A stretch of 64,000 nt of DNA from Williamsia sp. (GCA_015069695.1 JADCRZ010000006.1:124001-188000); one strand, 5' to 3'. Shown: positions 45,529-55,362, numbered from the stretch's first letter. The notes: generated by a model from the letters alone, not told the origin. Numbers and translations are program-made.

Positions 45529-45558
45529 GCAAAGGCCTGCCTTCTGGCGGGCCTTTGC
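45529..45558 (+). terminator. Rho-independent terminator
   Basis: GCAAAGGCCTGCC and GGCGGGCCTTTGC form a 13-bp stem with one mismatch and a TTCT loop, followed by TGTTT. It lies 17 bp after the stop at 45512. Confidence 0.8.
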
Positions 45559-45647
45559 TGTTTACAACTGAAAGAAACCTTTTGCAAAGGCATGCAATAA
45601 GTGTATTCTAGACAGCTTTTACCCTTCAACGACCTAAACACTTTCTT

Positions 45648-46814
45648 ATGCTTGCTGGTAGGACTTGCTTGCGCGTCAGTATCTTTTTATTCCTTTCTGT
45701 CTTTTCTCAAACTGTTCAGGGCCCCAACGGTGAGGTCTTCAGCGTCCGGATCGTAAAGGACCAGCTCAGCGATCCATGGGAAATTGTGTATGGCCCTGAC
45801 AATTACTTGTGGGTTACGGAAGCAAAGGGGTATACGGTAAGCCGGATCAATCCTGCCACCGGCGCAAAAGCTGTATTGCTGGATTTAACAAGCCAGCGGA
45901 ATTTTTCCCGGTATGATCTGGGGAACCCCTATGGCAAACCCTGGCCGCAGGGAGGCTTGCAGGGACTGGCGCTTCACCCGCAATTTTTATCCGGCAAACC
46001 GTATGTTTATCTGAGCTATATATATAATTTTTCCGGTGCGGCAACCAACGACAACGGCTGCGCAGTGAATAGGGGCGGATGTTTTTTCACGACCCGCCTG
46101 GTCAGGTATGAATACAATGCCTCCAGCCAAACCCTGGTCGATCCGCAAGTTCTTTGCGATACCCTTCCCGGCAGCAGCAATCACAATTCCGGAAGGATCA
46201 CGATTGCACCCCTCACTGCAGGTGGCAACGACCACTATGTGTATCATGCAATAGGCGATATGGAAGCCGGTCAGTTCGACAACGACGGGATACATGCACC
46301 GGTAACAGCTTCCGGTACGGTAAACGTTCCTGCTGCCGGCCTCTATCCCATTACAATCACTTACTTTGAAAAAGACGGCGGCGAAAACATGCAGGTATAC
46401 TGGACAGGGCCCAGCATTGCCAGACAACCGGTTCCTGCGGCTGCTTTTGTAAGACCTCCTTCGGCAAGTGCAGCAGCGCAGGCTACTGCAAGCAGTTTAC
46501 AGGCGAATGCCGCCACCGCATCGGTCGAGGGACTGCCGCAGATCAGCAAAGTATATCCGGATCCGTTTACGGATAAATTCACCCTTGAACTGTACAATCC
46601 ATCAGCCGGCAACAACACCAGTATAAGCATTCACGACATACAGGGAAAGGAATTATACCGCTACCGTCCCGGCGCAATGGCTGCCCGCAGGAACACCAGC
46701 CAGGTTTCACCGGGTAGCAAAATCCTGTCGGGAGGAATTTACTTTGTTACGCTGCACGTGAATGGTGTGGGTGTTAAAACGGTTCGGCTGGTGAAGGCTG
46801 TAAAACCATATTGA
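45648..46814 (+). CDS. Internally shortened sugar-dehydrogenase-like protein with PA14 remnant and T9SS sorting domain
   Basis: 388 aa. N-terminal signal, then the beginning of a PQQ-type glucose/sorbosone dehydrogenase propeller (LSDPWEIVYGPDNYLWVTEAKGYTVSRINP, GGLQGLALHPQF, NHNSGRITIAP). After YHAIGDMEAGQFDN the sequence jumps at about 46285 into the end of a PA14 domain (VPAAGLYPITITYFEKDGGENMQVYWTGPS). A T9SS C-terminal domain follows (KVYPDPFTDKFTLELYN...GGIYFVTLHVNG). Most of the propeller and the first half of PA14 are missing, yet the frame is kept. It is probably exported but catalytically dead. An intact relative would be about 700 aa or more. Confidence 0.75.
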   Translation: MLAGRTCLRVSIFLFLSVFSQTVQGPNGEVFSVRIVKDQLSDPWEIVYGPDNYLWVTEAKGYTVSRINPATGAKAVLLDLTSQRNFSRYDLGNPYGKPWPQGGLQGLALHPQFLSGKPYVYLSYIYNFSGAATNDNGCAVNRGGCFFTTRLVRYEYNASSQTLVDPQVLCDTLPGSSNHNSGRITIAPLTAGGNDHYVYHAIGDMEAGQFDNDGIHAPVTASGTVNVPAAGLYPITITYFEKDGGENMQVYWTGPSIARQPVPAAAFVRPPSASAAAQATASSLQANAATASVEGLPQISKVYPDPFTDKFTLELYNPSAGNNTSISIHDIQGKELYRYRPGAMAARRNTSQVSPGSKILSGGIYFVTLHVNGVGVKTVRLVKAVKPY

Positions 46815-46901
46815 GTTCAGCGGGCATCCATTATCTAAACTCCGCCGGACTCAGCTTGGCATTGATGCCTTTCTCGGTGACCGGATCTATAAAGGAAACG
46901 C

Positions 46902-46920
46902 CTTATACCGATTTGAATTT
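46902..46920 (+). repeat. 19-bp core of the dispersed repeat, copy 3
   Basis: CTTATACCGATTTGAATTT, identical to the first 19 bases of the copy at 31779. Only the core is shared here; the following bases differ. Confidence 0.7.
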
Positions 46921-47011
46921 AGGAGTATGGTATAATTGGCAATTGACTGAACAGTTTCCACGTCCACATGATCAAGGCCCGGGCTGTGAAAATAAGCATC
47001 TATGCGATATA

Positions 47012-48019
47012 CTAATGGCTGGATTTGTAATGTTCGAGTAACAGGTCACCGCCAAAATCACGTTTCAGATCGCGCACGACAGAATGCACGTGATTGGCAT
47101 TGTTCTGCGTGTTGTCGTATTCTATGATAATCGTAGGACCTTGTATGCGGTAATAATGGGCCTTGTTCTTGCCCGGCTCTGTATATCCGGCCCAGGCAAA
47201 CCTGAGCTCATCCAGTCCGGCCTGTTCTATTTCTTTCAGCATGGCATCAGCAAACAACTTCGTATACCGGTGCACGTATAAACTGATCAGCCGGAGCAAC
47301 TGCTCTTGCTGTTTGCCGTTCATATCAGCATAGCGCAAGCCCACCGGATGTTCGATCATGGCTTTGCGGCTTACATAAGTGATGATGTCGTTGGGTGCAA
47401 TCGTATCAATAAGAGCTTTTTTCATTTCTGCATTTGTTAACAGGTGAAGCAGCTCAAATGCCCTGTCAGTTTCTTCTCTTAAAACCTGTTTGCCCTTCTG
47501 GGGCCCTTCGGGTACAATGGCGGGATTTGCACCGAGGAACCCCGGTGTGCCGGCCACAAGTTGATTTTTATCTACAGAGAAGTGAAAAGAGACATGGTGG
47601 CCTTCCAGGCGCCAGCCCCAGGTGTTGCTGGCGTCTGGCACGCCAAAAATGGCAAAAAAGTATTTACCCGGATCGCGGTAATGATCATCGGCGCTTCTGT
47701 GCTCAAGTGCTTTTAAAACAATTTCCAGCTGCATGATCTCATCAACCTTCTTAACAGCTTCTGCACTGAGGCAGGTTTTCATCAGCTCCAAAGCTGCCTG
47801 CAGCTGCGCCGGCCTTAGCTGATCAACCGGTATACCCTTCCGGTTTTCAATCGGGAAAAAATGAAAGCTATAGCGTTCGTCCGTATCAAACTGAAAAAGG
47901 GCGCTGGCCCTCTGCGCGGAATCGAGGCCGCTGATAAATTTTTTGGCGGCAGTTGCCTGCTGGGCCCGGCAGTTCATTATAGCAAAAATGGCAAAAGAGA
48001 TGACAAGCAATGTTTTCAT
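47012..48019 (-). CDS. DUF3500 exported protein
   Basis: 335 aa from ATG 48019, which opens the signal peptide (KTLLVISFAIFAIMNCRAQ); the ORF extends 7 codons further. DUF3500 features: RYSFHFFPIENRKGIPVDQL, WGWRLEGHHVSFHFSVDKNQLV, PGFLGANPAIVP, LDELRFAWAGYTEPGKNKAHYYRIQGPTIIIEYDNTQN and HVHSVVRDLKRDFG. Conserved His and Asp residues suggest a metal site. The function is unknown, and it is predicted to be periplasmic. Confidence 0.88.
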   Translation of the reverse strand: MKTLLVISFAIFAIMNCRAQQATAAKKFISGLDSAQRASALFQFDTDERYSFHFFPIENRKGIPVDQLRPAQLQAALELMKTCLSAEAVKKVDEIMQLEIVLKALEHRSADDHYRDPGKYFFAIFGVPDASNTWGWRLEGHHVSFHFSVDKNQLVAGTPGFLGANPAIVPEGPQKGKQVLREETDRAFELLHLLTNAEMKKALIDTIAPNDIITYVSRKAMIEHPVGLRYADMNGKQQEQLLRLISLYVHRYTKLFADAMLKEIEQAGLDELRFAWAGYTEPGKNKAHYYRIQGPTIIIEYDNTQNNANHVHSVVRDLKRDFGGDLLLEHYKSSH

Positions 48020-48179
48020 ACAAGACGTGTATTGAGCCATTAAAACAGCCTGCTTCCTCAGAATGGATTGAGTGCTTCAGACTTGGTGATCCAAGATAGC
48101 TAATTATGGGATCAGAAGAGAGTTTACTGGAATAAGTATATTTAAAAATCCCCTGAACGCAGCGCTTTTATGAACCCGG

Positions 48180-49835
48180 CTAAGCCTGCAATGATTTTTC
48201 CAGTTCAGCAATAATCGTTGCAATGGATATTCCTTCATTTGCCTCATAAACACCCTGTTGACCATGCAGCCTGGGCATGGTAGATGAACCCTTGTGGTGA
48301 ACGCCGATCAACTCCCATTGACGGTTAAACACCGGACTGCCCGAGCTGCCGCCAACGGTGGGCGTGCGGTAATGGATAAGGGGTGCCTGGTGATCAAGCA
48401 GGAGATTGTCTTGCAGAGACATGCTCAGCGTGCCTCCGGAAGGATGGCCGATGATGTAGATACGCTGTGTATCGCTTACAAACGGCAACACGGTTGCCAC
48501 AGGGTAAGGTTGCAGGCTTCTTGTGAGCAGTTGCAATCGCACTGCATCAGCGGGTTTGAACCGCGCAACTGTGATGTCCAGCTGGGAAGGCGGTGAAGAA
48601 AAAATGATTTCTGCCAATGCAAATGATTCTTCCTTATCAAGAGCTTCCATTACAACACAGGCTTCTTCTTTTCGCAGGGCGTTTATGGTAGGATCATCAC
48701 TCAGCACATGCGCATTTGTAAGCAGCAGTATATCGGCGGCAAGGGAAGGGTGCAAGGCTGCGCCTCTCATCAGAAAACCTGTTCCCAGTCCCTTGGTTTT
48801 ATCCCGGCCAATCCGCGCTACCGATAAACACCGGTCTGCGCCTTGCAGATACCAGGAGTAAGTTTCAAAAGATTCCGCACCAAATACTTTCTCCAGTGCG
48901 TGCGGAGCCGGCTGGTTTTGTTGCGGCTTGTCTTCAAGATTGATACTGACCTCACCTCCGGCGCGGCTCAGCAATGCAGATTGAAGCAGCGTGATCACCT
49001 GCCGGCCAAATTCACCTTGCTCTTCCAGTTTCCATACCTCCCTGAACTGACGCAACATGCTTCCGACTTCAAATGCATCTGCGGCCGGAGTTCCATCTGC
49101 ATTCCGGGCGTTTATGTAACGCTCAAGCCAGTTAAACGCGTCCTGGTCTAGTCCCATGGCTATGCATGCTTCTACTGCCTGTGCATATTCCCACACACCC
49201 GCTTTCTTATCTTCGTTCATATCTTCAATCACCTGTAAAATATTTCCGGCAATAAGGGCCGGATCATCATACATGGATACATCCAGCGCATCCCTTTTTG
49301 CCCTGCACAGCAATGCTACGGCATTCACACCCTGCCACAAGTTTATACTGCTGTTTTCATTGTATATATCAAGTGCCAGTTTGATCCCTTCGAAAATAAA
49401 CCGGTCAGTGTGGATATTTCTTTGATCGGCTTTCAGATAAATCTGCTTGTATACACGCACCAGCAATCCGGTTGCTTCCCCTCTTTCCTGTAGCAAGCGC
49501 CGGTCCGTTGTTCCTGTTAACTCAGCCAGCAGTCCTTTAAGGATAGCTTCAGCTGCGGTAAAAGTTTCCTGTTCAATCAGGCATTGAGCGTACTGTCTTC
49601 GGATCTTCAGGCTGCCGCGCCCGGTTTGTATAAGGGCATCGGCCGTCAGCTGCATTTGCCTGAAATGTCTTTTATTGCGCAAGTGTTGCAGGATAGACTC
49701 AGCTTCTTTCAGCGGAAAGAGATCGTTGCTCGAATAAAGCCATTGCCGCAGCTCTTCACACAATGAAACAACCGCCTCCCTGTTAAAAGACAACAGCTCG
49801 CGGTCGAGAGAAGCAAGAAAACTTTGTGCATTCAT
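48180..49835 (-). CDS. TPR/TRAFs-binding-like protein with C-terminal trypsin-like serine protease domain
   Basis: 551 aa, no signal peptide, so probably cytoplasmic. The N-terminal about 300 residues are helical and TPR-like (QMQLTADALIQTGRGSLKIRRQYAQCL; EQETFTAAEAILKGLL) and resemble the TRAFs-binding domain found in bacterial conflict proteins. The protease has His376 in LLTNAHVLSDD, Asp420 in SQLDITVARF and Ser498 in GGSSGSPVF, a complete triad. It is divergent from the unknown gene at 50053. A cytoplasmic trypsin fold next to such repeats suggests a regulated signalling or defence protease (inference). Confidence 0.85.
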   Translation of the reverse strand: MNAQSFLASLDRELLSFNREAVVSLCEELRQWLYSSNDLFPLKEAESILQHLRNKRHFRQMQLTADALIQTGRGSLKIRRQYAQCLIEQETFTAAEAILKGLLAELTGTTDRRLLQERGEATGLLVRVYKQIYLKADQRNIHTDRFIFEGIKLALDIYNENSSINLWQGVNAVALLCRAKRDALDVSMYDDPALIAGNILQVIEDMNEDKKAGVWEYAQAVEACIAMGLDQDAFNWLERYINARNADGTPAADAFEVGSMLRQFREVWKLEEQGEFGRQVITLLQSALLSRAGGEVSINLEDKPQQNQPAPHALEKVFGAESFETYSWYLQGADRCLSVARIGRDKTKGLGTGFLMRGAALHPSLAADILLLTNAHVLSDDPTINALRKEEACVVMEALDKEESFALAEIIFSSPPSQLDITVARFKPADAVRLQLLTRSLQPYPVATVLPFVSDTQRIYIIGHPSGGTLSMSLQDNLLLDHQAPLIHYRTPTVGGSSGSPVFNRQWELIGVHHKGSSTMPRLHGQQGVYEANEGISIATIIAELEKSLQA

Positions 49836-50052
49836 ACAGTGTATTTTTTACAAGAGAGAATTACATAAAGAGAGACGATTGTTTTCGCGCATATTTCTTG
49901 GATTGATGATGCGTGTGGTGTTTGATAAAAAAAATTGCTGGAATAAATGTCTTTGAAAGACTTTCAATAAAAAAGTTTTTTATATTTATAAACACATTTC
50001 CTGCCCCTGTAAAACAGCTTCATTTATTCATTTCTTTTAATCTTCCCATTTT
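49836..50052. promoter_or_regulatory. Divergent promoter region with a palindrome
   Basis: 217 bp shared by the protease gene (minus) and the unknown gene (+). GTCTTTGAAAGAC (49949-49961) is a 6+1+6 palindrome whose CTTTG overlaps a weak TNNCTTTG -7-like element, with TTTG at 49921-49924 upstream. It is a candidate operator or promoter; spacing is not ideal. Confidence 0.35.
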
Positions 50053-50865
50053 ATGGCAATTGATTTTTTCGACTCCGAGATCGCTGTTATCACCAACGGA
50101 ATGGCTTCGTCAGACAACCAGGATGATGAATTTGAATCTGTAACTACTTCTGCTGAAGTAAGTGGTATGGAGCTGCGTATGCTGGCTCCGCTGATCAAGA
50201 ACAACCAGACACCCAAGTTTCTTGCTTTTCCGGGATACGCCAAACTGTACTGCTTAACCTTAATTGTAAGCGATGCCGACAACCAGATGGCCGGATCCAT
50301 CGACCTGAGCGGCTTTCCCCGGATAGGAGACAATGAAACCCTTCCTATCAGCAAAACACTTTATTACTGGCAGGCTGCCAATGAGTCTTCTGTATCGCCC
50401 AACCAGATTCATGTGATGTGTACTGTGATGAAAAGCAAGAAGACGCTGAGAGACACGGCAGGTATACTCCAGACCCTTAAAGATGATGAGCAGTACAAAG
50501 GGCTTACCGGACAACTAAGCAAGCTGGCCAGAAATGTAACCAGCTTTAACGCAGTTACAGATACCATCGTGCAGATAGCAGGCGTAGTAGGTAAATACCT
50601 GGGCAATGTGGAAGACAAAGCCTTGGGCACGGTACTAAACAGCTACACTACCATACACGGCGATTTCGACAAGACCGGGGTGAATACGTTTTCTTATACC
50701 ACCCGCAATGTTGACTTTAAATTCGAACTGACCATCCGCAACAAGCAACAGGCATCACCTTTGATCGCATCAGTGGTATCTACCCAGGCAACCCCTCCCC
50801 TTCCTGTTCAACCGAAGCAAGAGCATGAAGAAGAACAGGTACAGGCAGAGATGAAGCCCCTGTAG
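50053..50865 (+). CDS. Unknown 270-aa soluble protein divergent from the TPR-protease
   Basis: 270 aa, no signal peptide. N-terminal half is beta-rich (PKFLAFPGYAKLYCLTLIVSDADN; GSIDLSGFPRIGDNETLPISKTLYYWQA). A helical linker follows (ILQTLKDDEQYKGLTGQLSKLARN) and then a hydrophobic segment (NAVTDTIVQIAGVVGKYLGNV). The tail is acidic and Gln/Glu/Pro-rich. I do not recognise the family. The shared promoter region suggests it is a partner or substrate of the protease. A terminator follows 100 bp after the stop. Confidence 0.75.
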   Translation: MAIDFFDSEIAVITNGMASSDNQDDEFESVTTSAEVSGMELRMLAPLIKNNQTPKFLAFPGYAKLYCLTLIVSDADNQMAGSIDLSGFPRIGDNETLPISKTLYYWQAANESSVSPNQIHVMCTVMKSKKTLRDTAGILQTLKDDEQYKGLTGQLSKLARNVTSFNAVTDTIVQIAGVVGKYLGNVEDKALGTVLNSYTTIHGDFDKTGVNTFSYTTRNVDFKFELTIRNKQQASPLIASVVSTQATPPLPVQPKQEHEEEQVQAEMKPL

Positions 50866-50967
50866 GATTCTTTTAATAAGATTTTTACCGGATGCTTATC
50901 AACCAATCGGGCAAGTGTTTACCAGGGTATGATTGAATCAAATGTAGCAGTGAATTACTTGCCTGGC

Positions 50968-50990
50968 ATCCCCCAGATTGGGGGATTTTT
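50968..50990 (+). terminator. Rho-independent terminator
   Basis: ATCCCCC and GGGGGAT enclose AGATT and are followed by TTTTATTGTTT. It lies about 100 bp after the stop at 50865. Confidence 0.8.
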
Positions 50991-51428
50991 ATTGTTTATC
51001 ATCTTTTCTTTTAGAAAAAAATCAACCAATCCGGGGATTGACCTGGCTAATTGAACATGCTAGTGGATGCAGGCTGGAAAGTTGAACATTGAAAGAATGT
51101 GAAACAGCAAGGCTTGCTTTCTCTTGCTGTTTGGAACAGGCGTCTTTAATCTATCCCCCATCAAACAACCTGGTTATTGTTAATATCATCTGATAATTAG
51201 TTAAAATCGCCTCATAGAAACAGGCAGATCCCTCCTAGTTTTAACAAGAGTTATCAATCATTAATTATCGATCTGGATAGATTGGTTTACAAAGGAATCC
51301 TATTTCTTGTTTTATGCGGTTTAAACGAAAAAACACCAGTTAATGTAAACCGGGAGCCTTTTTAGTTGCTAAAAAATTGTGATTCTAAATTGGATAGACA
51401 TACAAGACCAGACGAAAATCAAGCGAAT
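50991..51428. other. Upstream region of the GH127/146 gene
   Basis: 438 bp without a gene. AT-rich, probably holding the promoter of the gene at 51429; I see no clear consensus element or operator. Confidence 0.4.
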
Positions 51429-54400
51429 ATGAAAATGTACAAAGTACTCCTGCCTGTTGTGGTGTTCGTTGCTGTTTTGACCGGTGGTGTTATCACCGCG
51501 CAGGCACAAAACGGAGACCAGATCCTGGATGGGATCGGTGAAACAGGCATGATCGCACGCTATGTGTTCAACGGTGATACCAAAGACTGGTCCCGCAACA
51601 ATTTGCACGCCAAAATGCAAGGCACCGAACCTCAGTTTGTCAATGACACCCGGTTTGGAAAAGTCTTATCCCTCTCCGGGGATAACAATATTTTTGTTGC
51701 GATCCCGGGAGAAGCCCTGACAGATATAGAATCGCTCAGTATTTCCGGATGGATCTACCTGCGTTCGAAACAACCGGGCCAACGTTTTTTTGATTTTGGA
51801 AGGGATGCCAACAGGCATTTTTTTGCAGCCCCTGCTGGCACAAACGGGCAGGATGGCTACCAGGCAGCGATAACAGCAGAAGGCAATAAAAAAGGAGCGG
51901 TTGCCCCGGCGATAGAAGCCAACAAATGGGTTCACCTTGCCATCGTGATAGATGTCCCTTCAAAATCTATCATGACCTATGTGGATAGCAAACCCGTGGG
52001 CGAAGCCAAAGATATTCCCCAGGAGCTCGCACAGGTCTTTGGGCAGCAACCGGGAGAAAAACTGCTTTACATCGGAAAATCCCTACAGCCGGGAGATCCC
52101 TTTCTGAATGCCCTGGTACATGATTTTCGCATTTACCGTGTTCCCCTGAGCGGCCGGCAGGTTGCCGGCATCTACAACGGCGCCCAGCGGAGAGGCATCA
52201 ATGAAGGCGTGGTCAATACAACGGGCAGGCCGGAGAATGATCTTCCCCGTTTTTCTCCCACCGAGGCACAACTCTACAATACGTATTTGGTTCAGGTATC
52301 TGATGTGAAAGTAGAAACATCGGTAGGAGATCTACCGCGCTTACCCAGTTATGTACACGGAACTTACAAGGATGAAATGAAGGGCAAAGGCCCGCAGGTA
52401 CGTGTGCTGTGGCCGGAGGAGACCGACAACAGCGCTGTTCTCAAGCCCGGAAGCTATACCGTTACAGGGCGTGTTGCAGGAACAGATTTTCAACCAAAGG
52501 CCTTAGTGACCGTAAAAGCAGCCAGGAAAACAACTACGCCCCATATAAAGCTGGCAGTCTTTGATCTGGGCAGGGTTTCTCTGAAAAGCGATGCGCATGG
52601 CCACGAAACCCAGTTTATCGAGAACCGCGATAAGTTTATAAACACGTTGGCCAAAACCGATCCCAACTCTTTTCTTTATATGTTCCGCCATGCATTTGGC
52701 CAGAAACAACCCGAAGGAGCCAAGCCCCTGGGCGTATGGGACAGCCGCGACACCAAGTTGAGGGGACATGCCACAGGTCATTACCTGACCGCCATTGCAC
52801 AAGCCTATGCAGGCACAGGGTACGACAAGGCCCTTCAGGCCGGTTTCTCTGAAAAGATGGAGTATATGGTCAATACCCTGTATGAGCTGTCGCAACTATC
52901 CGGAAAGCCGAAAGAAACGGGTGGTGCGCATGTCGCTGATCCGACCCAGGTGCCGCTGGGTCCGGGAAAATCCGGGTATGATTCAGATCTGAGTGACGCG
53001 GGCATCCGCAACGACTATTGGAACTGGGGAACAGGGTTCATCAGCGCTTATCCGCCTGATCAGTTTATCATGCTGGAACACGGAGCCAAGTATGGCGGAC
53101 AAAAGAACCAGATCTGGGCACCCTACTATACGTTGCACAAAATTTTGGCCGGCTTGCTGGATGTGTATGAAGTGAGCGGCAACAAAAAAGCCCTTGCAGT
53201 CGCTTCCGGCATGGGCGATTGGGTATATGCCCGCCTGAGCAAACTGCCAACAGATACGCTTATAAAGATGTGGAATACCTACATCGCCGGTGAATTTGGA
53301 GGCATGAACGAGGCAATGGCCCGGCTGTACCGGCTCACCAATAAACCTGATTACCTGAAAACAGCGCAATTGTTTGACAATATCAGGGTATTCTTTGGCG
53401 ATACGGCCCACTCGCACGGACTGGCCAAAAATGTAGATATTTTCCGGGGACTGCATGCCAACCAGCATATACCGCAAATTGTAGGCAGCATGGAAATGTA
53501 CCGTGTCTCCCACAATCCGGAATATTACAAAGTGGCCGATAACTTCTGGTACAAGATCGTAAACGATTATATGTACAGCATCGGCGGCGTTGCAGGTGCG
53601 CGCAATCCCAACAATGCGGAATGCTTTATCGGTCAGCCGGGAACCCTGTATGAGAACGGCTTTGCGGCCGGTGGACAAAACGAAACCTGCGCCACGTACA
53701 ACATGCTGAAGTTAACCAGCGACCTGTTTCTCTTTGATCAGCGGGCAGAGCTGATGGACTACTACGAGCGTGCCCTGTACAACGACATCCTGGCCTCTGT
53801 AGCGGAGAACAGTCCGGCCAATACGTATCATATTCCGCTCAGACCCGGATCTCTCAAGCAATTCGGCAATCCGAACATGACAGGCTTTACCTGTTGCAAC
53901 GGTACAGCACTGGAGAGCAGTACCAAGCTGCAGAATTCAATTTACTTTAAGAGCACGGATGACCAGGCGCTTTATGTCAATCTGTACGTACCCTCTACAC
54001 TGCAATGGACAGAACGCAATGTAACGGTAGAGCAAACAACCAATTTTCCCAACGAAGACAATACGCAGCTAACGATCAGGGGCAGTGGAAAATTTGACCT
54101 TCATGTGCGTGTGCCGGGCTGGGCTACCAAAGGATTTTTTGTGAAGATCAACGGCAAAGAACAAAAGCTTTCCGCCAAGCCGGGCAGTTACCTGAAAATA
54201 AGCCGCACCTGGAAAGACGGTGATCAGGTAGAACTAAAAATGCCCTTCCAGTTTCACCTGGACCCGGTCATGGACCAGCAGAACATAGCCAGTCTGTTCT
54301 ACGGCCCCATCCTGCTGGCAGCCCAGGAGCCCGAAGCAAGAAAGGAATGGCGCAAAGTAACCCTGGATGCCAAAGACCTCAGCACATCCATCAAAGGCGA

Positions 54401-54500
54401 TCCGCAGCAGCTCCAATTCACGATTGACAACGTGGTTTACAAACCGTTCTATGAGACGTACGGACGGCATTCTGTTTACCTGGATGTGAAGCTGAAATAG
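51429..54500 (+). CDS. GH127/GH146-type beta-L-arabinofuranosidase-like enzyme with N-terminal LamG domain
   Basis: 1023 aa from ATG 51429, which opens the signal peptide (KVLLPVVVFVAVLTGGVITAQAQ); the ORF runs 21 codons further upstream without need. Order: a concanavalin/LamG-like domain (about 30-245, SLSISGWIYLRSKQPG...KLLYIGKSLQPG), an Ig-like linker (SVGDLPRLPSYVHGTY), then the (alpha/alpha)6 catalytic domain. The GH127/146 zinc-Cys site is visible as the ECF, NETCATYN and GFTCCNGTALESS motifs; one Cys of the CC pair is the nucleophile in characterised members. A C-terminal beta-domain follows. It removes beta-L-arabinofuranose from plant glycans (family knowledge). Confidence 0.9.
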   Translation: MKMYKVLLPVVVFVAVLTGGVITAQAQNGDQILDGIGETGMIARYVFNGDTKDWSRNNLHAKMQGTEPQFVNDTRFGKVLSLSGDNNIFVAIPGEALTDIESLSISGWIYLRSKQPGQRFFDFGRDANRHFFAAPAGTNGQDGYQAAITAEGNKKGAVAPAIEANKWVHLAIVIDVPSKSIMTYVDSKPVGEAKDIPQELAQVFGQQPGEKLLYIGKSLQPGDPFLNALVHDFRIYRVPLSGRQVAGIYNGAQRRGINEGVVNTTGRPENDLPRFSPTEAQLYNTYLVQVSDVKVETSVGDLPRLPSYVHGTYKDEMKGKGPQVRVLWPEETDNSAVLKPGSYTVTGRVAGTDFQPKALVTVKAARKTTTPHIKLAVFDLGRVSLKSDAHGHETQFIENRDKFINTLAKTDPNSFLYMFRHAFGQKQPEGAKPLGVWDSRDTKLRGHATGHYLTAIAQAYAGTGYDKALQAGFSEKMEYMVNTLYELSQLSGKPKETGGAHVADPTQVPLGPGKSGYDSDLSDAGIRNDYWNWGTGFISAYPPDQFIMLEHGAKYGGQKNQIWAPYYTLHKILAGLLDVYEVSGNKKALAVASGMGDWVYARLSKLPTDTLIKMWNTYIAGEFGGMNEAMARLYRLTNKPDYLKTAQLFDNIRVFFGDTAHSHGLAKNVDIFRGLHANQHIPQIVGSMEMYRVSHNPEYYKVADNFWYKIVNDYMYSIGGVAGARNPNNAECFIGQPGTLYENGFAAGGQNETCATYNMLKLTSDLFLFDQRAELMDYYERALYNDILASVAENSPANTYHIPLRPGSLKQFGNPNMTGFTCCNGTALESSTKLQNSIYFKSTDDQALYVNLYVPSTLQWTERNVTVEQTTNFPNEDNTQLTIRGSGKFDLHVRVPGWATKGFFVKINGKEQKLSAKPGSYLKISRTWKDGDQVELKMPFQFHLDPVMDQQNIASLFYGPILLAAQEPEARKEWRKVTLDAKDLSTSIKGDPQQLQFTIDNVVYKPFYETYGRHSVYLDVKLK

Positions 54501-54567
54501 TTGGGATATTGGGGTAAAAGCGTTTGATAGGGTTGTTGCTTTTGCAGTATAACAATGCCGCAAGCCC

Positions 54568-55212
54568 CTAATCAGGCAGTATTCTTACCCTTATATTTCT
54601 AAAATAAACAGTGCTGCCGGGATCATGGCCCTGCAAGGCAAATGTACCGTTTGAAATCATTCTGCCTTTCATGTCGTTGGGGCGCTGTACGTTGGCGGGT
54701 TCTGTATAATCAACCACTGTTTTGTCGTTGATTTTGATGACAACTTCTTTACCGGTCACTTTGATGTATTCGGTGTACCATACGTTGTCCGGAACAAGCG
54801 TGTCCCTTACGTCTTCAATTGCGTACAGGCTTCCGGTTCTCCGCCAATCCGTGTGAGAATTGTTTACCTGTACCTCGTACCCTTTTTGCGGCCAGCCGCT
54901 TTGTTGAAACTCCGTATGGAAGTAGATACCTGAATTGGCATGTGGCTTTGTCATCACTTCTGCCTGGAATTCAAAATTTTTAAAATTGTGATTCCCTACC
55001 GGGCCATCATAAAACAAATGGGCCGTTTCGCCATTCACGATGATCTTTCCGCTATCTACCCTGAATGTGGAAGCCTTGTCTCCTACTTTCCAGCCATTCA
55101 ATGTTTTTCCGTCAAACAGGGAGACCCAACCGCCCGTCTGCGAAAACAGGGCCGGACCAGCCAGCATGAAAATAAATATGCCGGCAATGCATCGTTGAAG
55201 TTTGTTGAGCAT
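54568..55212 (-). CDS. DUF1080 (3-keto-disaccharide hydrolase-type) exported protein
   Basis: 214 aa from ATG 55212, which opens the signal peptide (KLQRCIAGIFIFMLAGPALFSQ); the longer ORF to 55278 adds 22 residues with no signal character. DUF1080 hallmarks: WVSLFDGKTLNGWKV, NFEFQAEVMTKPHANSGIYFHTEFQ, GYEVQVNNSH, and ISNGTFALQGHDPGSTVYFRNIRVR. The family has a laminarin-like fold; some members cleave 3-keto-glycosides. It is convergent with the GH127/146 gene. Confidence 0.9.
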   Translation of the reverse strand: MLNKLQRCIAGIFIFMLAGPALFSQTGGWVSLFDGKTLNGWKVGDKASTFRVDSGKIIVNGETAHLFYDGPVGNHNFKNFEFQAEVMTKPHANSGIYFHTEFQQSGWPQKGYEVQVNNSHTDWRRTGSLYAIEDVRDTLVPDNVWYTEYIKVTGKEVVIKINDKTVVDYTEPANVQRPNDMKGRMISNGTFALQGHDPGSTVYFRNIRVRILPD

Positions 55213-55307
55213 ACAAATCCATTTTAGTCTAAGGTATCCATTAAAATGCTTACTGAAAACAATTTCTTCCCAGAGCACTTTACTTTATAGCAGATACCAA
55301 AAGCAAA

Positions 55308-55341
55308 GAGGCGGCATCAAAAAAGATTTTGATACCGCCTC
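55308..55341 (-). terminator. Terminator of the SusCD operon 55363-60549
   Basis: GAGGCGGTATCAAAA and TTTTGATGCCGCCTC pair over 15 bases with one mismatch, followed on minus by TTTGCTTTTGG. It lies 22 bp below the susD stop. Confidence 0.75.
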
Positions 55342-55362
55342 CCTGGCGAATACAATCAGATA

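Noticed and set aside
46811-47041. 76-codon + ORF after the T9SS protein
   Set aside because: No recognisable protein features and part of it is the dispersed repeat.
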